Source: Engraulis encrasicolus (Eukaryota > Chordata > Actinopteri > Clupeiformes > Engraulidae). Taken from it: a stretch of 64,000 nucleotides of DNA. The DNA lies in assembly GCF_034702125.1 (NCBI RefSeq), contig NC_085872.1, positions 31,893,376 through 31,957,375 on the forward strand, given 5' to 3'. Below are positions 1-9,955 of the stretch, piece after piece. The notes under the pieces were generated by a model that was given only the letters and a program-made list of their open reading frames with translations, was not told the DNA's origin and ran no database searches. How positions within the stretch are numbered: position 1 is the stretch's first letter; every line of letters begins with the position of its first letter. The position numbers were made by a program, and so were the translations under genes.

Positions 1-678
1 GATCACAGCCATTCATCACTCCAGTTTACTCAAACACGCAGCTCGTTTGACTAAATATGCAAATTAAGATTCTCTCCTTCTCCTCCTCCAATGCTATAAA
101 AATGAAATAGGGACAATTAAGCCGCCATATTTGATGTTATTTTAATGACCGTCCCACACAAACAGCAAGGACTCTTTCATGGGTGCCATTATGGCGTCAC
201 TGGTGGCTGCTAAAACCCATCTAATTCAACAGCAAACTCTGGTGTATCCAAAAGCTATTTTCCCATTTTACGACCACACACGTTGTAAATCTGTCTATAT
301 CTGTCTGATTCCCCCTCCTGCTGCTCTGCTCTGGTCGGCTCGCCTTGTGTAAGCAGCCTGTCTCCCTCCACCGGTTAATATCTCTCCTCCACGCAGCAAC
401 AGTGGGTCTACTGCTCTCTATTTTCACCAACAACCTCCTGTCCACTAATATCAACATTGTATTCGGCAAAACCTCATATCACCCCCCGAAAAAGTATGCG
501 TTTACAGCCTCTGTATGATTCTTATGCTTTCGAATTGTTGTACTTTTTTCACCATTTAAACTTGCTCCAATTCCATCCCCAAAACTATTAAAATCAAGCC
601 GGCCTTAACATGGTGTCCTGTTCTAGCTTGTTAATACGTTTTACATAGCATTTTCCTTGGTACTCAATGCCGCTTCAT

Positions 679-679
<1 letters not shown>

Positions 680-715
<36 letters not shown>

Positions 716-741
716 CACACGCACGCACACACGCACACACC
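680..741. repeat. GCAC/CACG microsatellite
   Basis: Tetranucleotide GCAC units grade into CACA near the right end. The rest of 1-1,110 is AT-rich with no coding signal I can support. Confidence 0.9.
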
Positions 742-1110
742 TTCTGCATGCCTCCACCTGACCTTGCGTTTGAAATGATATCACCAGTCCACTAGTTTGC
801 CCTTGAATGCTTGGTGAACAAAATGTGTGTGTGGCATGCTGGCTGGCCTCGGTCTTGGCTTGCTTTAAGCCGAGATCATGCGCGATGAGATCTGCTTCTA
901 CCCCCATTTGTACAGAGGAATGTAGCTGGATGCTCTAGTGAAATAGGAAGTGTTGGAGGAGGTGGGGGACAATTCGGAAAGCCTTCACGCATGACAGGTG
1001 AAAGGGAAAGGAGGGAGCAAGTGACAGCTGTCAATCACTTGCAGGCTTCCTCTAAAACCATGTTTATATATAAGCAACATTAATAAAGGATGTAACAAAA
1101 TTTGTTATAT

Positions 1111-2376
1111 TACCGTATTAGCCCGAATATAAGACGATCCTGATTATAAGACGACCCCCCATTTTCAGGCTCATGTTTTGGGGAAAAAAGTTTTTTGAAG
1201 ACTTAATTTTGTTTCACATTGGAAACTTTTCTCAAAATGCAGTTTTTAATTTGTTGGCAAATCTGAGGCTTTTTACAAAGAAGAAATTTCACAATATAAT
1301 CTTCATGGAATTTCCATAAGACCACAGATGGCTACTCATATCCTTTTCCTTTCTTTACTCACTTCACCTGTCAAGCGCCAATAGGCACCTACAGGCTACA
1401 GCCGCCTGGGCCCGCCTGTTTAAAGTGCGACGCAACATAGCCTACACTCAGAGCATTAGTCTGTGCCAGCCAGGCAACCAGTAGAGATAGGCAATCTATT
1501 GTGCAATGCACAGATTTTGCAAAATGCTTAGTTGACAGCAATATCTAACCAGCAGCCGTCTCGCCAAATCGCCGTTCATTTTATGCATCCAAAGTTTTCC
1601 GTTGGACTGTAGAAACCGAACGTGACCAAAGGCAGATTGACGCATTGCACTTGAAACCGATGCGCTGCCTATCAGAACCACGTTGACATTAGAAGTCCGA
1701 TTGATATTCATTTCGTACCAAGGGTAAAACTCCTAGTGATTTTATATGAACAAGACAATCTCTTGCCCTAACCATTATTCTGTGTTGCTGCATCGTTGCG
1801 AGGCATATCGTCAAATGCACCGCTTGTCAAAGGCACCGCTTGTCAAAGGCGCCGCTGTCTCGCGCACACACAGATGACCATTGATTGGCTGATGACAGCA
1901 TCCAAAACTTAGCCTACAGGTTGTTCGTCAAATCACCCTTCATTTCTTTATTTCTAGTGGTGTTGTCGGCTGACCAGAGAGAACGACCAAAGCTTTCCTG
2001 ATGAGACTGTAAAACCAAACACAAATAAAAGCAGAGTAACGAGCCGCGATTGACTTGTGTTTTTCCCCTTGCACTGTCGTCCGCATCGCGTTGACATTGA
2101 CAGTTGATAGAGTGCAACAGTCATAACGAAACAAGCATCTGCAAATTTGATATGGACAAAACAATCTCTTAACCCATCCATTATTGAGTTGTGTGGCATT
2201 GTTGTGAAGCATATACTAATGGTCGCATTCAGGTTAAGTGAATTTTTTAATTTTTATTATTTTTTTATATTTTTTTTTTACTTTTTTCTCTAGCGCGCGG
2301 AAATAAGACAACCCCCCTTTTTAGAGCACTATTTTTAGAACAAAAACTACGTCTTATATTTGGGCCAATACGGGTA
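1111..2376. mobile_element. 1.27-kb inverted-repeat DNA element (ATAAGACG family)
   Basis: The left end reads taccgtattagcccgaata and the right end, read on the minus strand, tacccgtattggcccaaat; both continue into ATAAGACG. The imperfect terminal inverted repeats are about 25 bp. The sub-motif TAAGACGACCCCCC recurs just inside the left end, with a decayed counterpart (taagacaacccccc) near 2,307. No transposase is readable, so this is probably a non-autonomous copy. The interior holds two related blocks (about 1,550-1,815 and 1,920-2,220), suggesting an internal duplication. Superfamily is not assigned; a TA or TTA target duplication is possible but ambiguous. Confidence 0.7.
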
Positions 2377-2492
2377 TTATTTATTTATTATAGGCCTATT
2401 AATATTTAATATACAATGTAAAGATCAGTCTTTTGACGTCTAACTCATTATTATGCCTCTGCCTCAAGGTGCTGGATGTATATTCTGTGGTG

Positions 2493-2773
2493 CAGGGCCA
2501 GATTAACGCACAGGCTACATATGGCTGCAGCCTACGGGCCCCCACCTGCCAGGGGGCCCCTGATTGGCCAATAGTGAAAATGTGCAGAATTGTGAGAGGA
2601 TGCAATATTCAAAATTTCATCTGTCATGTAGAATACTAGTTGTTAGACATGCTATCCTTAATTCCTAGCTCATTGTTATGACACTATGTAAATACGTGGT
2701 GAAATTTACCTTCCGGGAAGTTGCACAGCCCTGTAGCCTATTGGGGGCCCCAGGCCATCTTAATACGACCCTG
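2493..2773. mobile_element. hAT-type miniature element (copy A)
   Basis: The element begins cagggccagattaa and its right end reads cagggtcgtattaa on the minus strand. It is flanked by a perfect 8-bp direct repeat, ctgtggtg, at 2,485-2,492 and 2,774-2,781. Eight-base duplications with CAGGG-type ends are typical of hAT transposons. At 281 bp there is no room for a transposase. GGGCCCC-rich stretches lie near both ends. Confidence 0.85.
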
Positions 2774-2792
2774 CTGTGGTGGTTGTCTAGCC

Positions 2793-3135
2793 CAGTGTTT
2801 CTCAACCTTTTTTTAGGCGAGGCACCCTTTCAATTCATGAAAAATTTCAAGGCACCCCAAACCAACAAGCCGTAACATGGCATCGCATCCGATACCACAC
2901 AAGCTTAGAAAAGTAACACATTTGAAAACGTCACACGACCTACGTTTGAAGTTGCTGCTGACTGGGGCGACCTATATTTACTTTATTGTGCATAAATGGC
3001 AGATGAAAGATTCCACTGACTAGCATTAACTTATCAATTTAGACAAATATGTAGTATATTACATAATTTTATTTATCAGCCACGCTTCCGCGGCACCCCT
3101 GAACGGTGCCCCAGCACCCCTGTTGAGAAACACTG
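2793..3135. mobile_element. hAT-type miniature element (copy B, CAGTGTTTCTCAAC ends)
   Basis: Both ends begin cagtgtttctcaac when read inward. The flanking 8-bp duplications are gtctagcc (2,785-2,792) and gtctggcc (3,136-3,143), one mismatch. The CAGTG terminus and duplication length fit non-autonomous hAT (Charlie-like) elements. The inner parts of both ends are rich in GGCACCCC. It sits only 3 bp from the target duplication of the preceding hAT element. Confidence 0.88.
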
Positions 3136-3913
3136 GTCTGGCCATACATGTCTCTGTCATTGAACATGTGCATACTGTACACTTGGCTATTAGAATGAGG
3201 AGTGTCAGTCAGTACGCATAAATTCTCTCTCAGACAGCCACATACTGTACAGCCACATACCTTTCAGATGGCATGCACTAACAATGTGTGTACTGTACTG
3301 TGCACATTTGCTGTGTTCTCCTACAGGACTCAGATTGTATGTGATCTCTCTGCCGCGAGCTTGACATGTGCTGCGTCTGCATTTGGCTGTGAGCAGATGG
3401 AGCTCCACTCTGTAAAATACTGTACTCGCTCACCAGGGTTTAAGAAGAACAGCTGAGCTCTAGGTCACCCACACTGGAAAATATCACCTCAAGCTGTGAT
3501 CATCGGGGTCCAAGCAGTTCTGCAGCTGTCACAAAGGACATGAGATATGGACATTTTGCCACAGTGCTCCCTTTTGTGGGAATTTGCTGAAATTTTGAGC
3601 GTCTCCATAGTTTATTGCAATGATAAAGTAAATAAAGAAATAAGAAATAAAGAAATGGCTATATTCATATGTTACAATGGCAAGGTAGTGGCTGAAAGTA
3701 TATAGAGGCCCCACCCAAATATATAACTGATATAACTTCAAAACTTTTCTGTTAGAAAAAAAAAACGTTTGGTGAAAGCTACCCCTTATCACAAAGCAAA
3801 TTATCAAAGAAGGGACCCAACATAGGCTCATGAATTCCCAGATTTTATCCATTGCGCTTGGACCCATATAAATCGAATGAAAATTAACAGCTATCTTATC
3901 ATCCATAAGATAC

Positions 3914-3981
3914 AGAAGTGCAAAAAATAAAATCTAATAGAGACGCTAGAAGTGCAAAAAAAAAATCTAATAGAGACGCTA
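3914..3981. repeat. 34-bp tandem duplication
   Basis: Two adjacent 34-bp units, each beginning agaagtgcaaaaa and ending tagagacgct, differ only within the A-run. Nothing else is recognised in 3,136-4,400. Confidence 0.85.
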
Positions 3982-4401
3982 ACCCATCAAAAAAATGTGG
4001 AGGCATTTTGTAAACCCTGGGGTTTGCGTGAGCCCTGTTAGCTCCCATGCACTTTGACATGAAGCACTATTGGCAGAACGGCTCCACAGGTGTGTGGCCT
4101 GACGACACACAGGCTGCTCCAAGCGGCAGGGGGTGGATTCATGAATGATCTGAACAGACAGCGGTGTCATGGGGAATGAGGACACACCGGCAAAAAAATA
4201 TGGTGAACAAGAAATGCACTCAGAGAGTGCAGACCGTCCTCCTCCAAGGAAGCTGTTTGATAGAACATTTGACTATGTTACAACCTATTTTTATTGCAAG
4301 TCTTTCTGCTCTCTTTTTGTGGAGTTAGAAACTGGAATGTCAGAATTAATTGATTTGTAGGCTAAGGCTAGCAATGGTGAAGAATCTTTTAAAAAGTTCT
4401 G

Positions 4402-5047
4402 GGGCCTCATTTATCATCAGTTCGTAGAATGCCTTCTAAATTGTGTCCTACAAGTGAAATATTGGTCGCAAGTACGGAAAAATCGGGATTTATCAAACAT
4501 GTGTTGGCTGCTCCTACGCACACCTCCGCATGATAAATCCCACACCTTCCTAATCACTGTGCACGGGCGCTCTCGAATAATTTGCATACCGAAACGCCTC
4601 CAAGTAACGATTTATGGTACTAAAATACATTCAAATACCATGTTAATTTTGAAGCACCACCCTGTTTGGACACACATGGACTCACATGGGCACATGCGGA
4701 CACATACACCACACGAAGCGCTGGCGGAAAGAGATAGAAACATTTCCGCGGCAGAAGTGTGCTTTCGACAGGAGGACATAGTGTTTCAAAATAAGTGAAG
4801 GGAGACATAAATGGATGGAAAAACTGGCAAATAGCACACTGTCATACTCCATTGGCATTCAGAGCAAACTGTGTACGACACAGTCAATATTATGTGCAAT
4901 TTCATGTTTCTCCCACTCGCACGCATGTAGATTTAGGTACATTTCTACGTTCAAGTACATGTTAAAAAATCCCACAAGTTGCTCAGGAATGATCACATGC
5001 ATGCTTCACACAGATCTGTGCCTAAGAATGCTTGATAAATGAGGACC
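4402..5047. mobile_element. DNA miniature element with CTCATTTATCA ends
   Basis: The left end is gggcctcatttatca and the right end reads ggtcctcatttatca on the minus strand, giving about 15-bp terminal inverted repeats. Sequences related to TTTATCA recur inside (near 4,490 and 4,530). A 3-bp direct repeat ctg flanks the ends as placed. No coding capacity is visible. A Harbinger-like origin is possible but the ctg duplication is not the usual TWA, so I leave it unclassified. Confidence 0.65.
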
Positions 5048-5049
5048 CT

Positions 5050-5176
5050 GGTTCCGGTTCGTGATCCGGATCAACACCAAAATTTAATCACTTGTTCCTT
5101 TGGTTACTCATTTCCAACAACTCCACAAAGTTTCATCCAATTCCGTTCTTAAGTTTTTGAGTTATTCTGCTGACAA

Positions 5177-5234
<58 letters not shown>

Positions 5235-5235
5235 G
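5050..5235 (+). mobile_element. RTE-like LINE 3' tail with ACAG microsatellite
   Basis: A conserved-looking stretch (CCACAAAGTTTCATCCAATTC, then TTTTGAGTTATTCTGCTGACA) runs straight into (ACAG)n at about 5,180-5,235. This arrangement is characteristic of 3' ends of fish RTE-clade retrotransposons. Only the tail is present; no reverse transcriptase is seen. It abuts the end of the preceding DNA element. Confidence 0.6.
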
Positions 5236-5503
5236 ATCCAACGCAAGTAAATTAAGTTATTAAATAAAGTAATTAAAATCCTGATCTCCTGCATCCCCAC
5301 CATGATACTACAATGGCACACATCACACTGACTCCTTTTGGGTCGTTTTCCCCTTTACAATTCTCAAAAACGTCTCTCCAGGGGCCCTTCCAGCCAGGCC
5401 CAGCTGCACCAGGTGACTCTACTCCACTTCACCCCAACCATGGATGTGTAAAGGCCAATCAATGAACAGAGGGTGAACTGAAAACAGTGTGAATACCGGT
5501 AGT

Positions 5504-5674
5504 AATGTTTCTTTTTTCTGGTAGGCCTACAGCTCGACAAAACGCGTCGCGGCCGCCACTTTTTGCTTTTCGAATAGGCACGACACAACTCAATCATAAA
5601 GCAAAAAGTGGCATCCGAGTCGCGCTGTGTCGAGCTGTAGGCCTACCAGAAAACAGGCAGAGGAAAAGAGCCAT
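5504..5674. mobile_element. Hairpin element, copy 1
   Basis: A near-complete inverted repeat: the left arm has tctggtaggcctacagctcg and the right arm cgagctgtaggcctaccaga, with paired inner segments cactttttgctttt and aaagcaaaaagtg. The central loop is about 20-30 bp. A second copy lies at 8,114-8,287. The outermost bases are less perfect than in the second copy. No coding potential. Confidence 0.8.
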
Positions 5675-6796
5675 TAGTCAGGCAGTAGTGTGTGCAAACA
5701 GTACTGTGGGCAGAAGGGATATTTATCAAACAATCATTCGACGTGGCTAATCAGTTGCTTTTAAACGCCATACATTTTAAAAAGGTATTGATGGGCAAAC
5801 CTGGCGACATTGGGGGTGAGGCATAGGTCCTTCAATCACAAAATGGATTCATAATATTAAAGGTACGGAAACACGGAGTCTGTGGGCCGTCCGAGTACAC
5901 AACTGACAGCTACACCAAACGGCGAGACTCATTTACATGATAGTCATGACACTCCCACAACCCTAATGGTGGACATCAGGACCGTAATAAGACTCTGTGG
6001 TGCCCCCAGACTCTACAACTCGCAGGTGCCCCCTTAATGAACAATATTTGTAGAGTTTGCGTCATGTGGTGCCCCCATAACTGGCTGTGAATGGTTGGTG
6101 CCTCTGGGTGCCACTTGATGCCGCTGATCCTTATGGATAATGCGGCCTTGTTGGACATCCTCACACTGCCTTACCCCTTGGATATGCTACCCCTATGTTT
6201 CGACACTCGAGGTGTCCCTCACGCAATTCCCATTCTTCTACATGTCGCTAACACGTTTCACTCACCTTCACATCATGGTCACTCACAGTAATCCCTGGGG
6301 TTCCTCTGGTGGACTGACAGCTCACGTAATGGCTGAACCTGCCAGTTGCCATACGGAAAGGCCTCACGCTTCAGACACCGTCTGTGATGAAGGGGAGACC
6401 TCTGACCACTGGACCAAAGAGTCAAGCTTGTTGGCATGATAGTCAGAATAACACTTATCCCTCCTCTAGTAATGGCCACACCATCACATCTAAAACTACA
6501 AGGTTAAAACGCATTCCAACAAAGCTCAGAGCAGTCTGTTTTGTTATTGATCAGATTTACAGACAGAGAGCCATTTATAGATGAAAGAATACGGAATCTA
6601 AGGCGTTTCAATGGCCTCAGTATAGATTTCCTCCCCTTCAAGAAAATGCTGGACGATTTTCCCATGTTTGAAATTGGCTTTGGTTACTTTCCTATGTTTT
6701 GTGCCTTTTGAGACATAGTAAAATTCCCTTCACTGGGATTCCAATCACTCTTATCCCTGGGCATCCTAGACCTCTGCATACAAACACATTCATACT
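5675..6796. other. Non-coding, nothing recognised
   Basis: No gene, tRNA or clear repeat boundary is recognised. Short open frames here have no domain signature and overlap on both strands. Confidence 0.5.
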
Positions 6797-6946
6797 CAGG
6801 GTGCGATTTGTCGGAAAACCAGAAGGGGGGATATTTTTCAGATTTTAATCGAGATCAATGGAATTACATTGAACTGTGATTAAAATCATGTAGAAAAAGT
6901 GGCCATATCAATCCCCCCCCCCCCCCCCCCTAAAAATCGCACCCTG
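6797..6946. mobile_element. 150-bp hAT-type miniature element with poly-C tract
   Basis: The ends are cagggtgcgattt and, on the minus strand, cagggtgcgattt, a perfect 13-bp terminal inverted repeat. The 8-bp duplication ttcatact (6,789-6,796 and 6,947-6,954) is perfect. An 18-base C run lies near the right end, from 6,913. Confidence 0.9.
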
Positions 6947-7352
6947 TTCATACTACAATGTTTCTGAAAACCTTCTTCTTTTGATGGGCACTTTGAGAAG
7001 ATGTGAAAAGACGTTCAATCCCACTATATGTTTACTTTATTCATTCACAATTTTTTTTACAGTATTGATGAACAGCATAAATCAATCAACAAATGAGCGT
7101 GCTGGTCTGGGACCAGAAGGCCAACATTAATTCCAAAAATGAGAGTCAGTCCATTGGCAGCTAAACAAAAGCCCCCCGTCAGCTTGTGACCAAGAGTGAT
7201 CAGGAGACTGATGGGTTGGTGGGTGATTAAAGTCAGAGTACAATAACACCCTGCACCCACCACGCCCACAGGGTAGCCCAAGCACTAAAAAATACAGTAG
7301 ATTGATTCATGTACCCTCAATGAGCTCAAATAACAAAGGCAATATTAGGTAC

Positions 7353-7508
7353 CAGGGAAGCTGACGGGGGGACAAGGGGGTCAGTTGTCCCGGGCCCAGG
7401 GAGATGAGGGGCCCAGGAATGGGTCCCCGTTGCATTGCATGTATTGGTTGGGGGGGGTCCTTTCAGATGACTTTGCCCTGGGCCCAACCAAACCTGTCAA
7501 TGGGCCTG
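7353..7508. mobile_element. GGGCCC-rich hAT-like element, copy 1
   Basis: The element runs from cagggaagctgac to gtcaatgggcctg. It shares several blocks in opposite orientation with the copy at about 32,510-32,660, notably tgggcccag, tcatctgaaagg and ccaatacat. The flanking octamers ttaggtac and gaaggcac match at 5 of 8 positions, compatible with an old target duplication. Non-coding. Confidence 0.65.
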
Positions 7509-8113
7509 GAAGGCACAGTGGAGGAAAGGAAAAGGACAAGAAAGACAGAGAGAACTGGGGGTAAAGGGAGACCCTGAAAGAACAGCACAGCAATGAGCAG
7601 AGACAAGCACAGCGATGTGAAGGGCAGAAAGTGAGTGAAAAAAGGCCCAGGTGAGTGAGAGCAGTCAGCAAGTGTAAGTGTCAGAGAGAGAGGGAGGGAG
7701 AGAGACAGACACAGAGACAGACACAGAGATTGAGAAAGAATGAGTCCGGAATGAAATTAACAGGCCATGAATGAACACTCTTGGCTGCAGTGTCAACACA
7801 GCTTAAAGTGTTTCCCTCCACAGATGGCAAAGGCTGACACTTGCACTACCGGTCTCGGCAGCCTCTGCTGTCTCACAACAAGGGACAAGGGGAGGAGAGT
7901 AGACCTAGGGGCAAATTTAGGGCACTGCACTGCATTGACAACATCACTACTGATCTGGCATATTCACAGCTAACAGAGGTTTCAGGTAAATAGGCAGATG
8001 TTATCCATCTGCAATTTGTCAAGAGCATCACTACAGCCACTTATAATATGAAGGGCAAAAACAAACTTGTCAAATAGTTGAAGCCCACATTGCATCTGTG
8101 CTCAGTGAGACTT
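7509..8113. other. Non-coding; purine-rich low-complexity patch
   Basis: A GA-rich stretch with GACA units lies at about 7,683-7,740. No gene is recognised in the remainder. Confidence 0.5.
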
Positions 8114-8287
8114 ATGCCTCTTTTCCACTGCCAGTTTTCTGGTAAGCCTACAGCTCGACAAAGCGTGACTCGCCTGCCACTTTTTGCTTTCCAAATAGGC
8201 TCAATCGTGAAGCAAAAAGTGGTGGCCGAGTCGCGCTGTGTTGAGCTGTATAGGCCTACCAGAAAATCGGCAGTGGAAAAGAGGCAT
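8114..8287. mobile_element. Hairpin element, copy 2
   Basis: A 174-bp inverted repeat whose outer 19 bases (atgcctcttttccactgcc) are perfectly mirrored at the right end. Inner arms match copy 1 (tacagctcgac, ccactttttgcttt and complements). It encodes nothing. The whole element is capable of folding back, as in foldback-type MITEs. Confidence 0.85.
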
Positions 8288-9142
8288 GGTATATTGTGCT
8301 TCACAAAAGCAAAACGAGTTCTAAAATCCTGTACCCATATTCGTCATTTCGAGTGCTGCCGTTCCTGCAGGCTCTGTGTTCAGATATAGTGTGTATTTAG
8401 TTGGTCTGATTAGATCTATGACACTGGCAAGGTCCTACCATGGCCCTGGCTCTGGCCCTGGTCTGACATGAATTTGGCCAACTACCAAGAACGACCCACT
8501 CAAAACTAGTTTTACACCAGTGAATACAGAACAAATCTAGAAAAAATGCATTACTGGTACTGTCAGCATTTTCCATGGACAGCTTATGTAAATTATCTCA
8601 AATTTATTTCATGGAGGAAGTTGATGGAACACGAGGGAACACTCTTAGCAACCCCAAATTCATTCTGGGTCCAGAGATTGCAAGATGGCTAACGCCTTGC
8701 CTGACTCTCATCTGGTTTTAGGTGCTGTCCATCATTCTAACACTTTTATAGCAGCCCACCAGAAAATATGCTCTAACACTGATCCATACAGTAGCTGATT
8801 TAGGAGCTCCGACAAACACTGGTTGGGTTTGGCTGGCTACCTGCCCAGCTAAGTGACACAGGCATAACTTCAGGTCTGAAGTAAAGGGAATACCATAATG
8901 GGACGGGTCACTTTCTGGACGTATGTGATGCCATCAGTAGACTACTTACAGGTATTGGGATCTTGCCTCCAAAGGTGCAGTTTTGGCTTAGATTGTCCAG
9001 GTTCGCTATTTTTGCATTATGAAAAAGTGGTGGGGACAAGCTTGGTTCATCTCTAAATTGGTATGGACATGTCCCCACCACCCACACCAAACATTACCAA
9101 GCTTGCCACTATAGTAAACATACTTAGAAACAGAACATTCTC
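8288..9142. other. Non-coding, nothing recognised
   Basis: I see no coding exon, RNA gene or bounded repeat in this stretch. Confidence 0.45.
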
Positions 9143-9507
9143 AAGTCAAGTCAAGTCAAGTCAAGTTTATTGTCAATTTCTTTACATGCACTGGTCATAC
9201 AAAGAATTTGAAATTGCGTTTCTTGCTCTCCCATGCAGACATAGACTAATCTAGGTAAGGACATAGACAGTATAGACATAGACAGTACTCATACATGGAC
9301 ATAGACAGTATGGACGTAGACATTGCTCATACAGACATTTAAAGTGCAAGACTGGACAACAGAAGACTTGTAGAGAACATACATTAAGAGGAGGTATTTT
9401 GTTGTTCTTTTTCTAAAAGTCCTTTATAGCGTTCTGACATAGTAATAGTAGCATTTGAAGAAATAAATAATTAAAAAAGGTTTTTATTAAATACACCAGC
9501 AGCAGTA

Positions 9508-9557
9508 TGTGTGTGTGTGTGTGTGTTTGTATGTGTTTTGTTGTGCGTGTGCGTGTG

Positions 9558-9597
<40 letters not shown>

Positions 9598-9740
9598 CTG
9601 AGTGCAGGTAGAAAGTGCGGTGTGCGTCTGTGTGTGTGTACCTGTGTATGTGTGTGTGTGTTGTGTGTGTGTGTATGTGTGTGAGTATGAGTTGTGTCAG
9701 TGTGTGTATGTTTGGGTTTAGTGCAGAAAGTGCAGTGTGC

Positions 9741-9801
<61 letters not shown>

Positions 9802-9816
9802 CGTGTTTGTGTGTTG
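9508..9816. repeat. Interrupted GT microsatellite
   Basis: Long GT runs (about 9,560-9,596 and 9,740-9,797) are separated by units containing GTGCAG-GT-GAAAGT that resemble repeated L2 tail sequence. It lies inside the LINE 3' region. Confidence 0.85.
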
Positions 9817-9955
9817 TGTGTGTGTGTGCATGTGTATGTTTTGAGTTAGTGCAGGTTGAAAGTTCAGTCACAGATGTAGTAGTGCAGGTGGAATGTTCAG
9901 TCGCAGATATGGTGATGGGGATGAGGGGGGGGAGCGTTGTCAGTGGCCTGGCTGG

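Noticed and set aside
3529..3906. 125-residue minus-strand frame rich in aromatic residues
   Set aside because: AT-rich sequence gives Phe/Tyr/Ile-rich translation by chance; no splice sites or homology cue.
7057..7281. 74-residue hydrophobic frame on the minus strand
   Set aside because: Could suggest a membrane peptide, but there is no promoter, homologue or exon context that I can support.
9413..9871. Open frames of His-Thr or Cys-Val repeats
   Set aside because: They are translations of GT/CA tracts, open in several frames on both strands. The same holds for similar frames at 13.2-13.6, 16.4-17.2, 17.2-17.6, 21, 26.6, 32-33.7, 41, 48.3 and 57-58 kb.
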